Shown piece after piece: positions 1 through 7,324 of a stretch of 30,703 bases of DNA. Each line of letters starts with the position of its first letter. Positions within the stretch are counted from its first letter, which is position 1. The DNA lies in NCBI GenBank assembly GCA_964569315.1, contig CAZMUZ010000036.1, forward strand, positions 1 through 30,703. Reading direction: 5' to 3'. Source of the DNA: CADEFF01 sp964569315 (lineage in GTDB: Bacteria > Pseudomonadota > Alphaproteobacteria > Dongiales > Dongiaceae). Below the pieces are notes generated by a model. It was not told the DNA's origin. It ran no database searches and worked only from the letters and a program-made list of their open reading frames with translations. The position numbers and the translations under genes are program-made.

Positions 1-1252
1 CCCAGGCGAGCGCGATGACGGCGCCGGCGAGCGCGGCGATGGCGGGATGCTGCGCCAGCAGATCGATCAGCGTCTTGAGCCAGCCGCTGACGGCGTCGGC
101 GCCGCGATAGACCGCGCTGTCGATGAAGTTCTTGGCCTTGTATTTCTCCTCGACCGGGACCGCCGTGAACAGCATCTCGCGCCCCGGCCGCACCAGCGCA
201 TATTCGCCGGCACGGCGGACCACCATCACCACGGCCATGACGGCGAAGACGGGCGCGAAGGCGAGCCAGAGGAAGCCGGCCGCGACGACGAGCGGCACCG
301 CGACCAGCAGCGTTCCGACGCCGAACCGCTCGGCGATCCGCCCGGCGAGGAAAAACTGCGTCGCCAGCGCGAGCGCCTGCACGATCGCGTCGATCATGCC
401 GAAGAATCGCGTCTGGTCCGCGCGGTCGGGGAAGGCCTCGGCCACCAGCCGCGCCTGCTCGAAATAGAGGAAGGTGGTCACGCTCGCGAGCAGCAGCACG
501 AAGAGCGCGATCCCGAGGAGGTAGCGCGAGCCCAAGAGCGCGGTCGCCCCGGCGAACGGGCTGCCGCCGAGCGGCGCGCGGCGCGGCGCGGCCGCAGCGC
601 CCGGCTGCGGATGCCGGTCGCGCCAGCGCTGCAGCGCCGAAGCCGCGAGGATCGAGGCCAGCAGCAGGAGGGCGGAGAGGAGCAGAAGCCCCGGCTGGCC
701 GAGCGGCCCGACCAGCGCGACGCCGAGCAAAGGGCCGGCGAGCCCGCCGAGGCTCGCCCCTGCGGCGACGAGCGCAAAGAGCCGCTTCGCCGCACCCGGC
801 GAGAAGAGATCGGCATGCAGGCTCCAGCCGAGCGATATCGCGATCAGGTTGAAGACCGAGAGCCAGATATAGAAGGCGCGGGCGAGCCACAGATTCTCGG
901 GCGCCACCGCGAGCCCGGCCGCGAAGCCGATGAGGTTGAGGGCGAAGAAGCCGAAGCACCAGGGAAGGATGCGCCGCCGCGACGCACGGGCCGCGATCCA
1001 GCCGAAGACCGGCATGGCGAGGAGCGTCGCGACGAAGGTGCCGGTGAAGAGCCATTGCAGGTTCTCGACCCCGCCCGCGATCCCCATGGTCTCGCGCACC
1101 GGCCGCAGCATGAAATAGCCGGTGAAGAGCAGGAAGAAGAGCAGGAAACCGGCGAAGACGCCGCCCGCCTCCTCCGGCGCGACATTGAGCAGGGCGAGGC
1201 CGCGCGAACGCCAGCGCAAGCGACGCGGCGCGGCCGGAACCGGCGCCGTCAT
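1..1252 (-). CDS. Tlc/NTP-NDP-exchanger-like MFS membrane transporter (3' end cut by window)
   Basis: The reading frame starts at an ATG (1252-1250) and runs off the window after about 417 residues, so only a short C-terminus is missing. It is very hydrophobic, with about ten or more predicted membrane segments. The first follows an N-terminal basic stretch (RRLRWRSRG) and contains GYFMLRPVRETMGIAGGV, then LQWLFTGTF. This 'LRPVRE.MGIAGG..L..LF.GTF' pattern is typical of the bacterial COG3202 branch of the ATP/ADP translocase superfamily. Obligate intracellular bacteria use true Tlc proteins to import host nucleotides, but free-living alphaproteobacteria carry relatives of unknown substrate. 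The start overlaps the stop of the upstream aldo/keto reductase (ATGA), so the two are translationally coupled. Family assignment is fairly safe; nucleotide transport is not shown. A generic MFS transporter is the alternative. Confidence 0.8.
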   Translation of the reverse strand, partial: MTAPVPAAPRRLRWRSRGLALLNVAPEEAGGVFAGFLLFFLLFTGYFMLRPVRETMGIAGGVENLQWLFTGTFVATLLAMPVFGWIAARASRRRILPWCFGFFALNLIGFAAGLAVAPENLWLARAFYIWLSVFNLIAISLGWSLHADLFSPGAAKRLFALVAAGASLGGLAGPLLGVALVGPLGQPGLLLLSALLLLASILAASALQRWRDRHPQPGAAAAPRRAPLGGSPFAGATALLGSRYLLGIALFVLLLASVTTFLYFEQARLVAEAFPDRADQTRFFGMIDAIVQALALATQFFLAGRIAERFGVGTLLVAVPLVVAAGFLWLAFAPVFAVMAVVMVVRRAGEYALVRPGREMLFTAVPVEEKYKAKNFIDSAVYRGADAVSGWLKTLIDLLAQHPAIAALAGAVIALAW

Positions 1253-2175
1253 CCGAAGATCTGCACCAGTTCCGCGCACTGCGCCGGCGGCAGCATCGGC
1301 CCGACGCCCGCCTTGAGGTTGTCGCTCTGGCGGTCCGGCTTGCCGGTGGCCGGAATGACCACGGTCACCGCCGGATGGCTCAGCGTGAATTTGAGGAAGA
1401 GCTGCGCCCAGGAGCCGATGCCGAAATCGGCCGCCCAGGGCGGCAGCGCCTTGCCGTCCACCCGCTTGAAGAGCGCGCCGTCGAGGAAGGCCCGGTTCAC
1501 GATGACCGCGATGCCGAGATCCCGGGCGAGCGGCAGCAGGCGGTCCTGGGCGGCGGGCTCGGCCACGGAATAGTTCACCTGCAGGAAGTCCGGCCGCTCG
1601 CTTTCGATCACCGCGGCGAGATCGTCATGCGCATTGTTGCTGGAATGGGTGACCCCGACATAGCGGGTCTTCCCTTCGGCCTTGAGCGCCCGGATCAGGG
1701 GAAGCTGCGTCTGCCAGTCGCGCAGGCTGTGCACCTGCAGGAGATCGACCGACTCCGTGCGCAAATCGGCGAGCGATCGCTGGAACTGGGCGAGCCCCGC
1801 TTCGCGCCCGGTAATGGAGATCTTGGTCGCGAGAAAGACCTTCTCGCGCGCGCCGAGCTCGGCCACGAGTGCGCCGACCGCGGCCTCGGCCTCGCCATAG
1901 ACCGGCGCCGTATCGATGACGCGCGCGCCCGCGGCGAGGAAGCGCCGCAGCACCTCGCGGAGCGCATCGCGTTCGCCCGCCGGAACGTCGAAGCTGCCCG
2001 AGGTTCCCATGCCGATGACCGGCAGCATCTCGCCGCTCGAGGGGATCGGTCGCGTCAGCAGCGGGCCGGTCTCGGGCGCCGCCGCGGCGCTCATATCGCC
2101 GAGCGCGAGCGAGGGCCGGAGCCCGGCGGCGGCTGCAGCGGCGGCGATGGCGAGAAAGCGGCGTCGGCTCCTCAT
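1249..2175 (-). CDS. Tat-exported aldo/keto reductase
   Basis: This 308-residue NAD(P)H-dependent oxidoreductase has the aldo/keto reductase TIM-barrel signature. The family's catalytic tetrad is visible as D88 and Y93 (RVIDTAPVYGEAE), K118 (FLATKIS) and H149 (VDLLQVHS). The C-terminal cofactor region reads VVIPATGKPDRQSDNL. The N-terminus MRSRRRFLAIAAAAAAAG is a twin-arginine signal followed by an Ala-rich hydrophobic stretch, so the enzyme is probably periplasmic. I chose the ATG at 2175 because AGGAGGGAG lies 8 nt upstream; a frame-open ATG at 2262 would add 29 residues unlike the family and bury the Tat signal. The gene ends in an ATGA overlap with the transporter. Substrate unknown. Tat export suggests the cofactor is loaded in the cytoplasm, and how it would be recycled outside is unclear. 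Confidence 0.9.
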   Translation of the reverse strand: MRSRRRFLAIAAAAAAAGLRPSLALGDMSAAAAPETGPLLTRPIPSSGEMLPVIGMGTSGSFDVPAGERDALREVLRRFLAAGARVIDTAPVYGEAEAAVGALVAELGAREKVFLATKISITGREAGLAQFQRSLADLRTESVDLLQVHSLRDWQTQLPLIRALKAEGKTRYVGVTHSSNNAHDDLAAVIESERPDFLQVNYSVAEPAAQDRLLPLARDLGIAVIVNRAFLDGALFKRVDGKALPPWAADFGIGSWAQLFLKFTLSHPAVTVVIPATGKPDRQSDNLKAGVGPMLPPAQCAELVQIFG

Positions 2176-2325
2176 GGCGAAGCTCCCTCCTGCCCGATCC
2201 AGATCTGTCGCAAAACAGTCGCATGCGGCGCCGGGCAGGAACAATCCTGCGGGCGCGTGCAAAGACCCGCGCGGCCGGTCACAAGCGCGTGACGCGGGCC
2301 GCTGCGGCGGCGAGGATCGGGCTCC

Positions 2326-3081
2326 CTAGAGATTCGCCTTGAAGAATCCGAGCGTGCGATCCCAGGCGAGCTTCGCGTCGGCCTTCTGGAAATTGGCGCC
2401 GGTCGGGTTGGCGAAGGCATGATCCGCCTCGTACCAATGGAGATCGAGCGCCCTGCCCGCCTGCTTCATGTTGGCGGCGAAGCCCTCGACCATCGGCCGG
2501 GTGATCCACTGGTCGCGCACCGCGAAATGCCCCTGCACCGGGCCCTTGAGCTTCCCGAGATCCGCGGCCGAGCGGTCGACCTGGCCATAATAGACCACGG
2601 TCGCATCGACGGGGGCCGCGATCGAGCCGTTCAGCGACCAGCTCCCGCCCATGCACCAGCCGACCGTGCCGACCTTGCCGGTGCCCGCGGAATGCCGCCG
2701 CAGCCACTCGATCCAGGCGACCAGCGTCTCGGTCGCCCGCTTGCCGTCGAGCGCCTGCATGTAGGCGCCGGCCTGATCGGCATCCTTCGTGAGCTTCCCC
2801 TCATAGAGATCGACGCAGAGCGCGAGATAGCCGCGCTCCCCGAGATCGGCCGCGACCGCCTTGATCTCGTCATTGAGGCCCCACCATTCGTGGATCAGCA
2901 GCACGGCGGGCGCCTTCTTCGCCGGCGTGCCGAGATAGCCCTTCACGCTGCGTCCCGAGCCCGTCTTCGTCTCGACCGCCGCAAGGCTCGCGGCGGTCTC
3001 CGCCACCAGCAGCGGATCGGCGAGAATGGCGGCAAGCGGCAGGCCGCCGACATCGGACGGGGAAAGCGACGGGTTCATCAT
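2326..3081 (-). CDS. dienelactone hydrolase family protein
   Basis: A 251-residue alpha/beta hydrolase of the dienelactone hydrolase family. The Cys-Asp-His triad is visible: C143 in GWCMGG, D190 in FAVRDQWI, and H221 in YEADHAFANP. LLIHEWWGLND near residues 62-71 is the usual oxyanion-hole region. Classical members open dienelactone to maleylacetate in chloroaromatic breakdown, but most genomic members have unknown esterase or lactonase substrates, and no aromatic-degradation genes lie nearby. There is no clear signal peptide, so it is probably cytoplasmic. Two ATG codons in tandem start the gene, and CCAGGAGC lies 7 nt upstream. Its stop is about 150 bases upstream of the aldo/keto reductase start; cotranscription is possible but unproven. 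Confidence 0.88.
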   Translation of the reverse strand: MMNPSLSPSDVGGLPLAAILADPLLVAETAASLAAVETKTGSGRSVKGYLGTPAKKAPAVLLIHEWWGLNDEIKAVAADLGERGYLALCVDLYEGKLTKDADQAGAYMQALDGKRATETLVAWIEWLRRHSAGTGKVGTVGWCMGGSWSLNGSIAAPVDATVVYYGQVDRSAADLGKLKGPVQGHFAVRDQWITRPMVEGFAANMKQAGRALDLHWYEADHAFANPTGANFQKADAKLAWDRTLGFFKANL

Positions 3082-3185
3082 GGCGATGCTCCTGGCTGAT
3101 GCGCGGGGAACCGGGGCGAGGAAAGGATCATGCCCGACCGGCGCCGGGCGAACCAGCCTCGCGGGCGCGCGGCGCCGCTGCCGCC

Positions 3186-3223
3186 AAAAAACGAAACGCC
3201 GCCGCCCCGGAGGGACGACGGCG
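3186..3223 (-). terminator. intrinsic terminator of rpmB
   Basis: Read on the minus strand, an 11-bp GC-rich stem with two G-U pairs (CGCCGTCGTCC pairing with GGGCGGCGGCG, loop of 5) is followed directly by TTTCGTTTTTT. It lies about 50 nt after the rpmB stop codon and is the clearest rho-independent terminator in the window. It separates rpmB from the downstream hydrolase gene. Confidence 0.85.
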
Positions 3224-3227
3224 CCAG

Positions 3228-3261
3228 AGAGGAGCTTCGAAAGGCCGAAGAGGAGCTTCGA
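3228..3261. repeat. 13-bp direct repeat in the rpmB 3' UTR
   Basis: agaggagcttcga occurs at 3228-3240 and again at 3249-3261, a 21-bp period, between the rpmB stop codon and its terminator. It may be a local duplication. No function is evident. Confidence 0.5.
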
Positions 3262-3273
3262 TAAGGAACCGGT

Positions 3274-3570
3274 TCAGGCGGCCTGCGCCTTGGCGATGCG
3301 CTTTTCGATGCGGCGCTTGAGCCGGAGGGCTTCGGCCGGCAGCTTGCGGTCCGAGGTGTCGAGCAGAAAGGCGTCGATGCCGCCATTATGCTCCACCGTC
3401 CGCAGCGCGTTGGCGCTGAGCCGCAGCCGCACGACCGTGCCGAGCGCGTCGCTCATCAGCGAGGCCTGCTGCAGGTTCGGCAGGAAGCGACGCCTGGTCT
3501 TGTTGTTGGCGTGGCTCACCTTATTGCCGACATGCACGCCCTTGGCGGTCATCGAGCAGCGGCGGGCCAT
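3274..3570 (-). CDS. rpmB: 50S ribosomal protein L28
   Basis: A 98-residue basic protein beginning MARRCSMTAKGVHVGNKVSH, then NNKTRRRFLPNLQ, which is the alphaproteobacterial L28 pattern. Its length is usual for the alphaproteobacterial form, which has a longer C-terminal tail than the E. coli protein of about 78 residues. L28 is a structural component of the large ribosomal subunit. An SD sequence (AAAGGA) lies 8 nt before the ATG. The gene has its own promoter overlapping the end of meaB and its own terminator, so it is probably an independent, strongly expressed unit although it follows meaB on the same strand. Its 5' leader can form a perfect 6-bp hairpin (3610-3626, ggccgc/gcggcc). Whether that is regulatory is unknown. 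Confidence 0.97.
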   Translation of the reverse strand: MARRCSMTAKGVHVGNKVSHANNKTRRRFLPNLQQASLMSDALGTVVRLRLSANALRTVEHNGGIDAFLLDTSDRKLPAEALRLKRRIEKRIAKAQAA

Positions 3571-3639
3571 GGCTTAAGTCCTTTCGGATAAACGATAATT
3601 CTTTGGGGCGGCCGCAGTCGGCGGCCTCCGGAGCGGGCC

Positions 3640-3668
3640 GTTTTACGCGACCCCGGGAGAGCCGTCAA
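3640..3668 (-). promoter_or_regulatory. probable sigma-70 promoter of rpmB
   Basis: On the minus strand TTGACG (3668-3663) and TAAAAC (3645-3640) are separated by exactly 17 bases, a near-consensus housekeeping promoter. Transcription would begin near 3633 and give a leader of about 63 nt before the rpmB ATG. The -35 box abuts the stop codon of meaB. Confidence 0.7.
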
Positions 3669-3670
3669 GC

Positions 3671-4687
3671 TCAGGGAATCCGCGGTTTTCCGGCCCCCCC
3701 GAAGGCGCTCGCCAGCAATTCCCGCGCGGCCGCCGAGGGGGTCGTCCGCCCGGCCTCGACCGCGGCCTCGAGGGCCGGCAGGCGGGCCGCGACCTCCGGA
3801 TGGCCGGTCAGCGCCGCCAGCAGGCTTTCCGAAAGCTCGCTCCAGAGCCAGCGCTTCGACTGCGCCGCGCGCCGCGCGGCCGAGCGCCCGGTCTCCCTCC
3901 GCTCCCGCTGCAGCCGTTCCACCGCCCCCCAGAGCTCCGGGATGCCCTGGCCGGTGAGGCCGGAGCATTGCAGCACCGGCACGGCGCCCTCCGCCGCCGG
4001 ACGCAGGAGCCGCATGGCGGACTGGTACTCGGCCGCCGTGCGCTTCGCCACCGCCTCGAGATCGCCGTCGGACTTGGTCACGACCAGCATGTCGGCGAGC
4101 TCGACGATGCCGCGCTTGATGCCCTGCAGATCGTCGCCGCCGCCGGGCTGCACCAGCAGCAGGAAGATATCGACGAGATCGGCCGCCGCCGTCTCCGATT
4201 GCCCCACCCCGACCGTCTCGACCAGCACCACGTCGAACCCGCCGGCCTCGCAGGCGAGGATCGCTTCGCGGGTGCGTCGCGCCACGCCGCCGAGCGTGGC
4301 GCCGGCCGGCGAGGGCCGGATATAGGCGTTCGGATGCCGGCCGAGCTCGACCATCCGCGTCTTGTCGCCGAGGATCGAGCCGCCGCTGATGCGCGAGGAG
4401 GGATCGACCGCGAGCACCGCCACGCGATGGTCGCGCTCGGCCAGATGCAGCCCGAAGGTCTCGATGAAGGTCGATTTGCCGACGCCGGGCGGCCCGGAAA
4501 TGGCAAGCCTGACGGCGCCGCCGCTCGCCGGAAGCAGCTTCTGCTGCAGCGCCTCGGCCTCGAGCCGGTCCGGGTCGCGGGTCGATTCGAGAAGCGTGAT
4601 GGCGCGGGCGAGCGCGCGGCGGTCGCCGCGGCGAACCTCTTCCGCCAACGTCTCGATGGTCGATCGCTTCTCGCCGCGTTCCGACAT
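3671..4687 (-). CDS. meaB: MeaB-type GTPase, methylmalonyl-CoA mutase chaperone
   Basis: A 338-residue G3E-family P-loop GTPase of the MeaB/ArgK group. Visible motifs are Walker A GPPGVGKST (65-73), VLAVDPSSRISGGSILGD (91-108), the switch region ATLGGVARRTRE (130-141), the G3 region VETVGVGQSE (156-165) and the base-recognition motif TKSD (204-207, where many relatives have NKAD). MeaB protects methylmalonyl-CoA mutase from inactivation and gates delivery of adenosylcobalamin to it. The mutase gene lies upstream in the same direction but three other genes intervene (coiled-coil protein, HlyC-like protein, ABC exporter). The start is 9 nt after the stop of the ABC exporter gene, so those two are surely cotranscribed. 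The older label 'LAO/AO transport ATPase ArgK' is misleading. Confidence 0.95.
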   Translation of the reverse strand: MSERGEKRSTIETLAEEVRRGDRRALARAITLLESTRDPDRLEAEALQQKLLPASGGAVRLAISGPPGVGKSTFIETFGLHLAERDHRVAVLAVDPSSRISGGSILGDKTRMVELGRHPNAYIRPSPAGATLGGVARRTREAILACEAGGFDVVLVETVGVGQSETAAADLVDIFLLLVQPGGGDDLQGIKRGIVELADMLVVTKSDGDLEAVAKRTAAEYQSAMRLLRPAAEGAVPVLQCSGLTGQGIPELWGAVERLQRERRETGRSAARRAAQSKRWLWSELSESLLAALTGHPEVAARLPALEAAVEAGRTTPSAAARELLASAFGGAGKPRIP

Positions 4688-4696
4688 CCGATCCGC

Positions 4697-6559
4697 CTAT
4701 TTCACGTCCGCGGGATCGGGCTCGAGGGCCGCCGGATCCTCGTCCGGCGCCGCTGCGCCCTCGGCACCGCTCTGCTGCCGCCGCCACATGGCGGCATAGA
4801 CGCCCTCCCGCGCCAGCAGATCGGCATGCCGGCCGCGCTCGACCACCCGCCCCGCCTCCAGCACCAGGATCTCGTCGGCATGAACCACGGTCGAGAGCCG
4901 GTGCGCGATGATGAGGGTGGTGCGATCGGCCGAGACCTCGGCGAGGCTCTTCTGGATTTCCTTCTCGGTATGGGTATCGAGCGCCGACGTCGCCTCGTCG
5001 AAGAGCAGGATCGCCGGCCGCTTGAGGATGGTGCGCGCGATCGCCACGCGCTGCTTCTCGCCGCCCGAAAGCTTGAGGCCGCGCTCGCCGACGCGCGTCT
5101 CGTACCCGTCCGGCAGGTGGGCCACGAGCCCGTCGATCCGGGCGAGCCGCGCCGCGTCCTCGATCTCGCCGCGCGGGGCGCCGGGACGGCCATAGGCGAT
5201 GTTGTAATAGATCGTGTCGTTGAACAGCACGGTGTCCTGCGGAACGATGCCGAGCGCGGCGCGCAGGCTCGACTGCGTCACCGCGCGGATATCCTGCCCG
5301 TCGATCAGGATGCGCCCCTCGTTCACATCGTAGAATCGGAAGAGCAGGCGCGAAATGGTCGATTTTCCGGCCCCGCTCGGGCCGACCACCGCCACCGTAT
5401 GGCCCGGCGGCACGGCGAAGGAGACCTGCTTCAGGATCGGCCGGCGGGCGTCGTAGCCGAAGCTCACCCCCTCGAACGCGAGCTCGCCCCGATCGACCCG
5501 GAGGGGCGGCGCGCCCGGCCGGTCGGCCACCTCCACATCGACGCCGAGCAGCGAGAACATCGCCTCCATGTCGATCAGCGACTGGCGGATCTCGCGATAG
5601 ACGGTGCCGAGGAAGTTGAGCGGCAGATAGAGCTGGATCAGGTAGGTGTTGACCAGCACGAAATCGCCGACCGTCATCCGGCCCTGCGCCACGCCCCTCG
5701 CCGCCATCGCCATCATGACGGTGACGCCGACCGCGATGATGACCGCCTGGCCGATATTGAGGAGCGACAGGCTGACCCGCGTCTTGACCGCGGCCTTCTC
5801 GTAGCCCTGCAGCGCCACGTCGTAACGCCGCGCCTCGTGCTCCTCGTTGGTGAAATATTTGACCGTCTCGTAGTTCAGCAGGCTGTCGATCGCCTTGGTG
5901 TTGGCCTCGCTGTCGGTCTCGTTCATCTGGCGGCGATATTTGATCCGCCATTCGGTGACGAGGAGCGTGTAGGCGATATAGCCGACGATGGTGACGAAGG
6001 TGATGAGCGCGAACCAGAAATCGTAGAGCTCCCAGAGGATGCCGCAGACCAGCGCGATCTCGAGCAGGGTCGGCAGCACGTTGAACAGCACGAAGAAGAG
6101 CAGGAACTCGATGCCCTTCGCGCCGCGCTCGATGGCGCGGGAAAGCCCGCCGGTCTGCCGGTCGAGATGGAAGCGCAGCGAGAGCCGATGCAGATGGCGG
6201 AAGGTGGAGAGCGCCACTTTCCGGATCGCGCGCTGCGCCACCTTGGCGAAGATCGCGTCGCGCAGCTCGGCGAAAAGCTGCGTCAGGATGCGCGCCACGC
6301 CATAGGCGAGCAGCAATCCGACCGGCACGGCGATCGCCGCGTTGGTCGGGCCCAGCGCATCCACCATGCGCTTGAAGAGGATCGGCACGTAGATGTTGGC
6401 GAACTTGGCGCAGACGAGGCAGAACAGCGCCGCCACCACCCGGACCCGGAGGCCCGCCTCTCCCTTGGGCCAGAGATAAGGCAGCAGGGCGCGAAGCGCG
6501 GCGCGCTGCGACGACAGCGCGGGCTTCGGGCCGGGCGCGGGAATGGGCGCTTCGGTCAT
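4697..6559 (-). CDS. Atm1-type ABC exporter (permease-ATPase fusion)
   Basis: A 620-residue half-transporter with an N-terminal six-helix membrane domain (about residues 40-335) and a C-terminal nucleotide-binding domain. The ATPase has Walker A GPSGAGKST (393-401), signature LSGGEKQR (497-504), Walker B ILLFDEATSALD (517-528) and the H-loop H553. The membrane-domain segments NETDSEANTKAIDSLLNYE and TVKYFTNEEHEARRY are diagnostic of the Atm1/HMT1/ABCB7 branch. That branch exports glutathione-linked sulfur or metal compounds and supports Fe-S biogenesis or heavy-metal tolerance. It acts as a homodimer in the inner membrane. It lies between a HlyC-like gene and meaB. Such a role beside the mutase system is not obvious; a link through metal, thiol or cobalamin stress is only a guess. 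Confidence 0.92.
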   Translation of the reverse strand: MTEAPIPAPGPKPALSSQRAALRALLPYLWPKGEAGLRVRVVAALFCLVCAKFANIYVPILFKRMVDALGPTNAAIAVPVGLLLAYGVARILTQLFAELRDAIFAKVAQRAIRKVALSTFRHLHRLSLRFHLDRQTGGLSRAIERGAKGIEFLLFFVLFNVLPTLLEIALVCGILWELYDFWFALITFVTIVGYIAYTLLVTEWRIKYRRQMNETDSEANTKAIDSLLNYETVKYFTNEEHEARRYDVALQGYEKAAVKTRVSLSLLNIGQAVIIAVGVTVMMAMAARGVAQGRMTVGDFVLVNTYLIQLYLPLNFLGTVYREIRQSLIDMEAMFSLLGVDVEVADRPGAPPLRVDRGELAFEGVSFGYDARRPILKQVSFAVPPGHTVAVVGPSGAGKSTISRLLFRFYDVNEGRILIDGQDIRAVTQSSLRAALGIVPQDTVLFNDTIYYNIAYGRPGAPRGEIEDAARLARIDGLVAHLPDGYETRVGERGLKLSGGEKQRVAIARTILKRPAILLFDEATSALDTHTEKEIQKSLAEVSADRTTLIIAHRLSTVVHADEILVLEAGRVVERGRHADLLAREGVYAAMWRRQQSGAEGAAAPDEDPAALEPDPADVK

Positions 6560-6677
6560 GGGAACTCAGTGAGCCTGGGACAGGGTCGCCGGAAAGGCGG
6601 CCGGATCATGCACCGGCGGAAGGGGGTTTGTCGCCCCGCTCCTGCGCTCCGTGGAGACCGGGGCAAGGCGGCGCGGA

Positions 6678-7277
6678 TCAGCGCTCGCCCGGGCGAAAGG
6701 CCTTGTTGCGGACGGTCGATTTCCGGCTGCGGCCGTCCTTGTATTCGCGCATGAAGTAGATCTGGTGATCGGGATAGAGCAGCCGGCTCTGCCGGATCTG
6801 ATGAAAGGTCACCTCCCGGTTCGGCGAGACGAAGGTGATCAGCACGCAAGTGTTGCCGGTCATGCATTCCTTGTAGGTGGGGTTGTAGCCTTCCTCCATC
6901 CACGCCCGGGCGATGTTCTCCTCGCAGACCGCCCAGCCCATATAGCCGACCGGCTGGTTGCCGCGGAAGGTGAAGAGATAGTGGCCGCGGCGGATCTGGC
7001 CCTTGACGACCGAGGCGAACTTGCCGAACCGGAACCGCGAGAAGGGCGGCTTTCCGCGCAGCAGCTCGACCGCGAGCCCAAGCGCGATCAGCGGATGGCG
7101 CAGCCGCCGGCTCTGCAGCTTGCGCGGCTGCGCCGGCTTCGCCGGAATCTCCTCGGGCGCATCGGCGCCGACGGGCTGCTCGAGATCGACGCGACGCGGC
7201 GACGGCTGGACCCGGCTGGTGGCCGAAAGCGCGAGACGCGGGCCCCCGGCGACGACCTTAGGCTTGTTCTGCTCCAT
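6678..7277 (-). CDS. HlyC/RtxC-like acyltransferase homologue lacking the HlyC catalytic residues
   Basis: A 199-residue protein with a disordered Pro-rich N-terminus (about 1-57) and a compact C-terminal domain. Residues 77-115 (PPFSRFRFGKF, HYLFTFRGNQPVGYMGWAV) and 137-152 (ECMTG...ITFVSPN) line up by eye with the toxin-activating lysine-acyltransferase family. The matching HlyC segments are SPLHRNW, QYVLLTRDDYPVAYCSWA, DWTSG and FIDWIAP. In that alignment the HlyC catalytic His23 falls on S80 and Asp92 on T148, so the known catalytic pair is missing. No RTX toxin, protease or type I export gene is in the window. I chose the ATG at 7277 because GAGGAG lies 6-7 nt upstream; an in-frame ATG at 7310 has no good SD. 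Family membership is moderate, function unknown; a general GNAT-like fold protein is the alternative. Confidence 0.6.
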   Translation of the reverse strand: MEQNKPKVVAGGPRLALSATSRVQPSPRRVDLEQPVGADAPEEIPAKPAQPRKLQSRRLRHPLIALGLAVELLRGKPPFSRFRFGKFASVVKGQIRRGHYLFTFRGNQPVGYMGWAVCEENIARAWMEEGYNPTYKECMTGNTCVLITFVSPNREVTFHQIRQSRLLYPDHQIYFMREYKDGRSRKSTVRNKAFRPGER

Positions 7278-7324
7278 ACCCTGCTCCTCGCGCGGCCGGC
7301 TCGCGGCCATGGCCCGACCGGCCT

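Noticed and set aside
2176..2262. N-terminal extension of the aldo/keto reductase from an upstream ATG
   Set aside because: It would put 29 extra residues before a perfect Tat signal; the strong SD serves the ATG at 2175.
3800..6754. A 984-codon plus-strand open frame opposite meaB and the ABC exporter
   Set aside because: Both genes on the minus strand carry full family motifs. The plus-strand product (His/Arg/Asp-rich) has none and is a GC shadow.
6678..7277. An RTX toxin activation operon
   Set aside because: No Ca-binding glycine-rich repeat protein or type I secretion gene is present, and the HlyC catalytic residues are absent.
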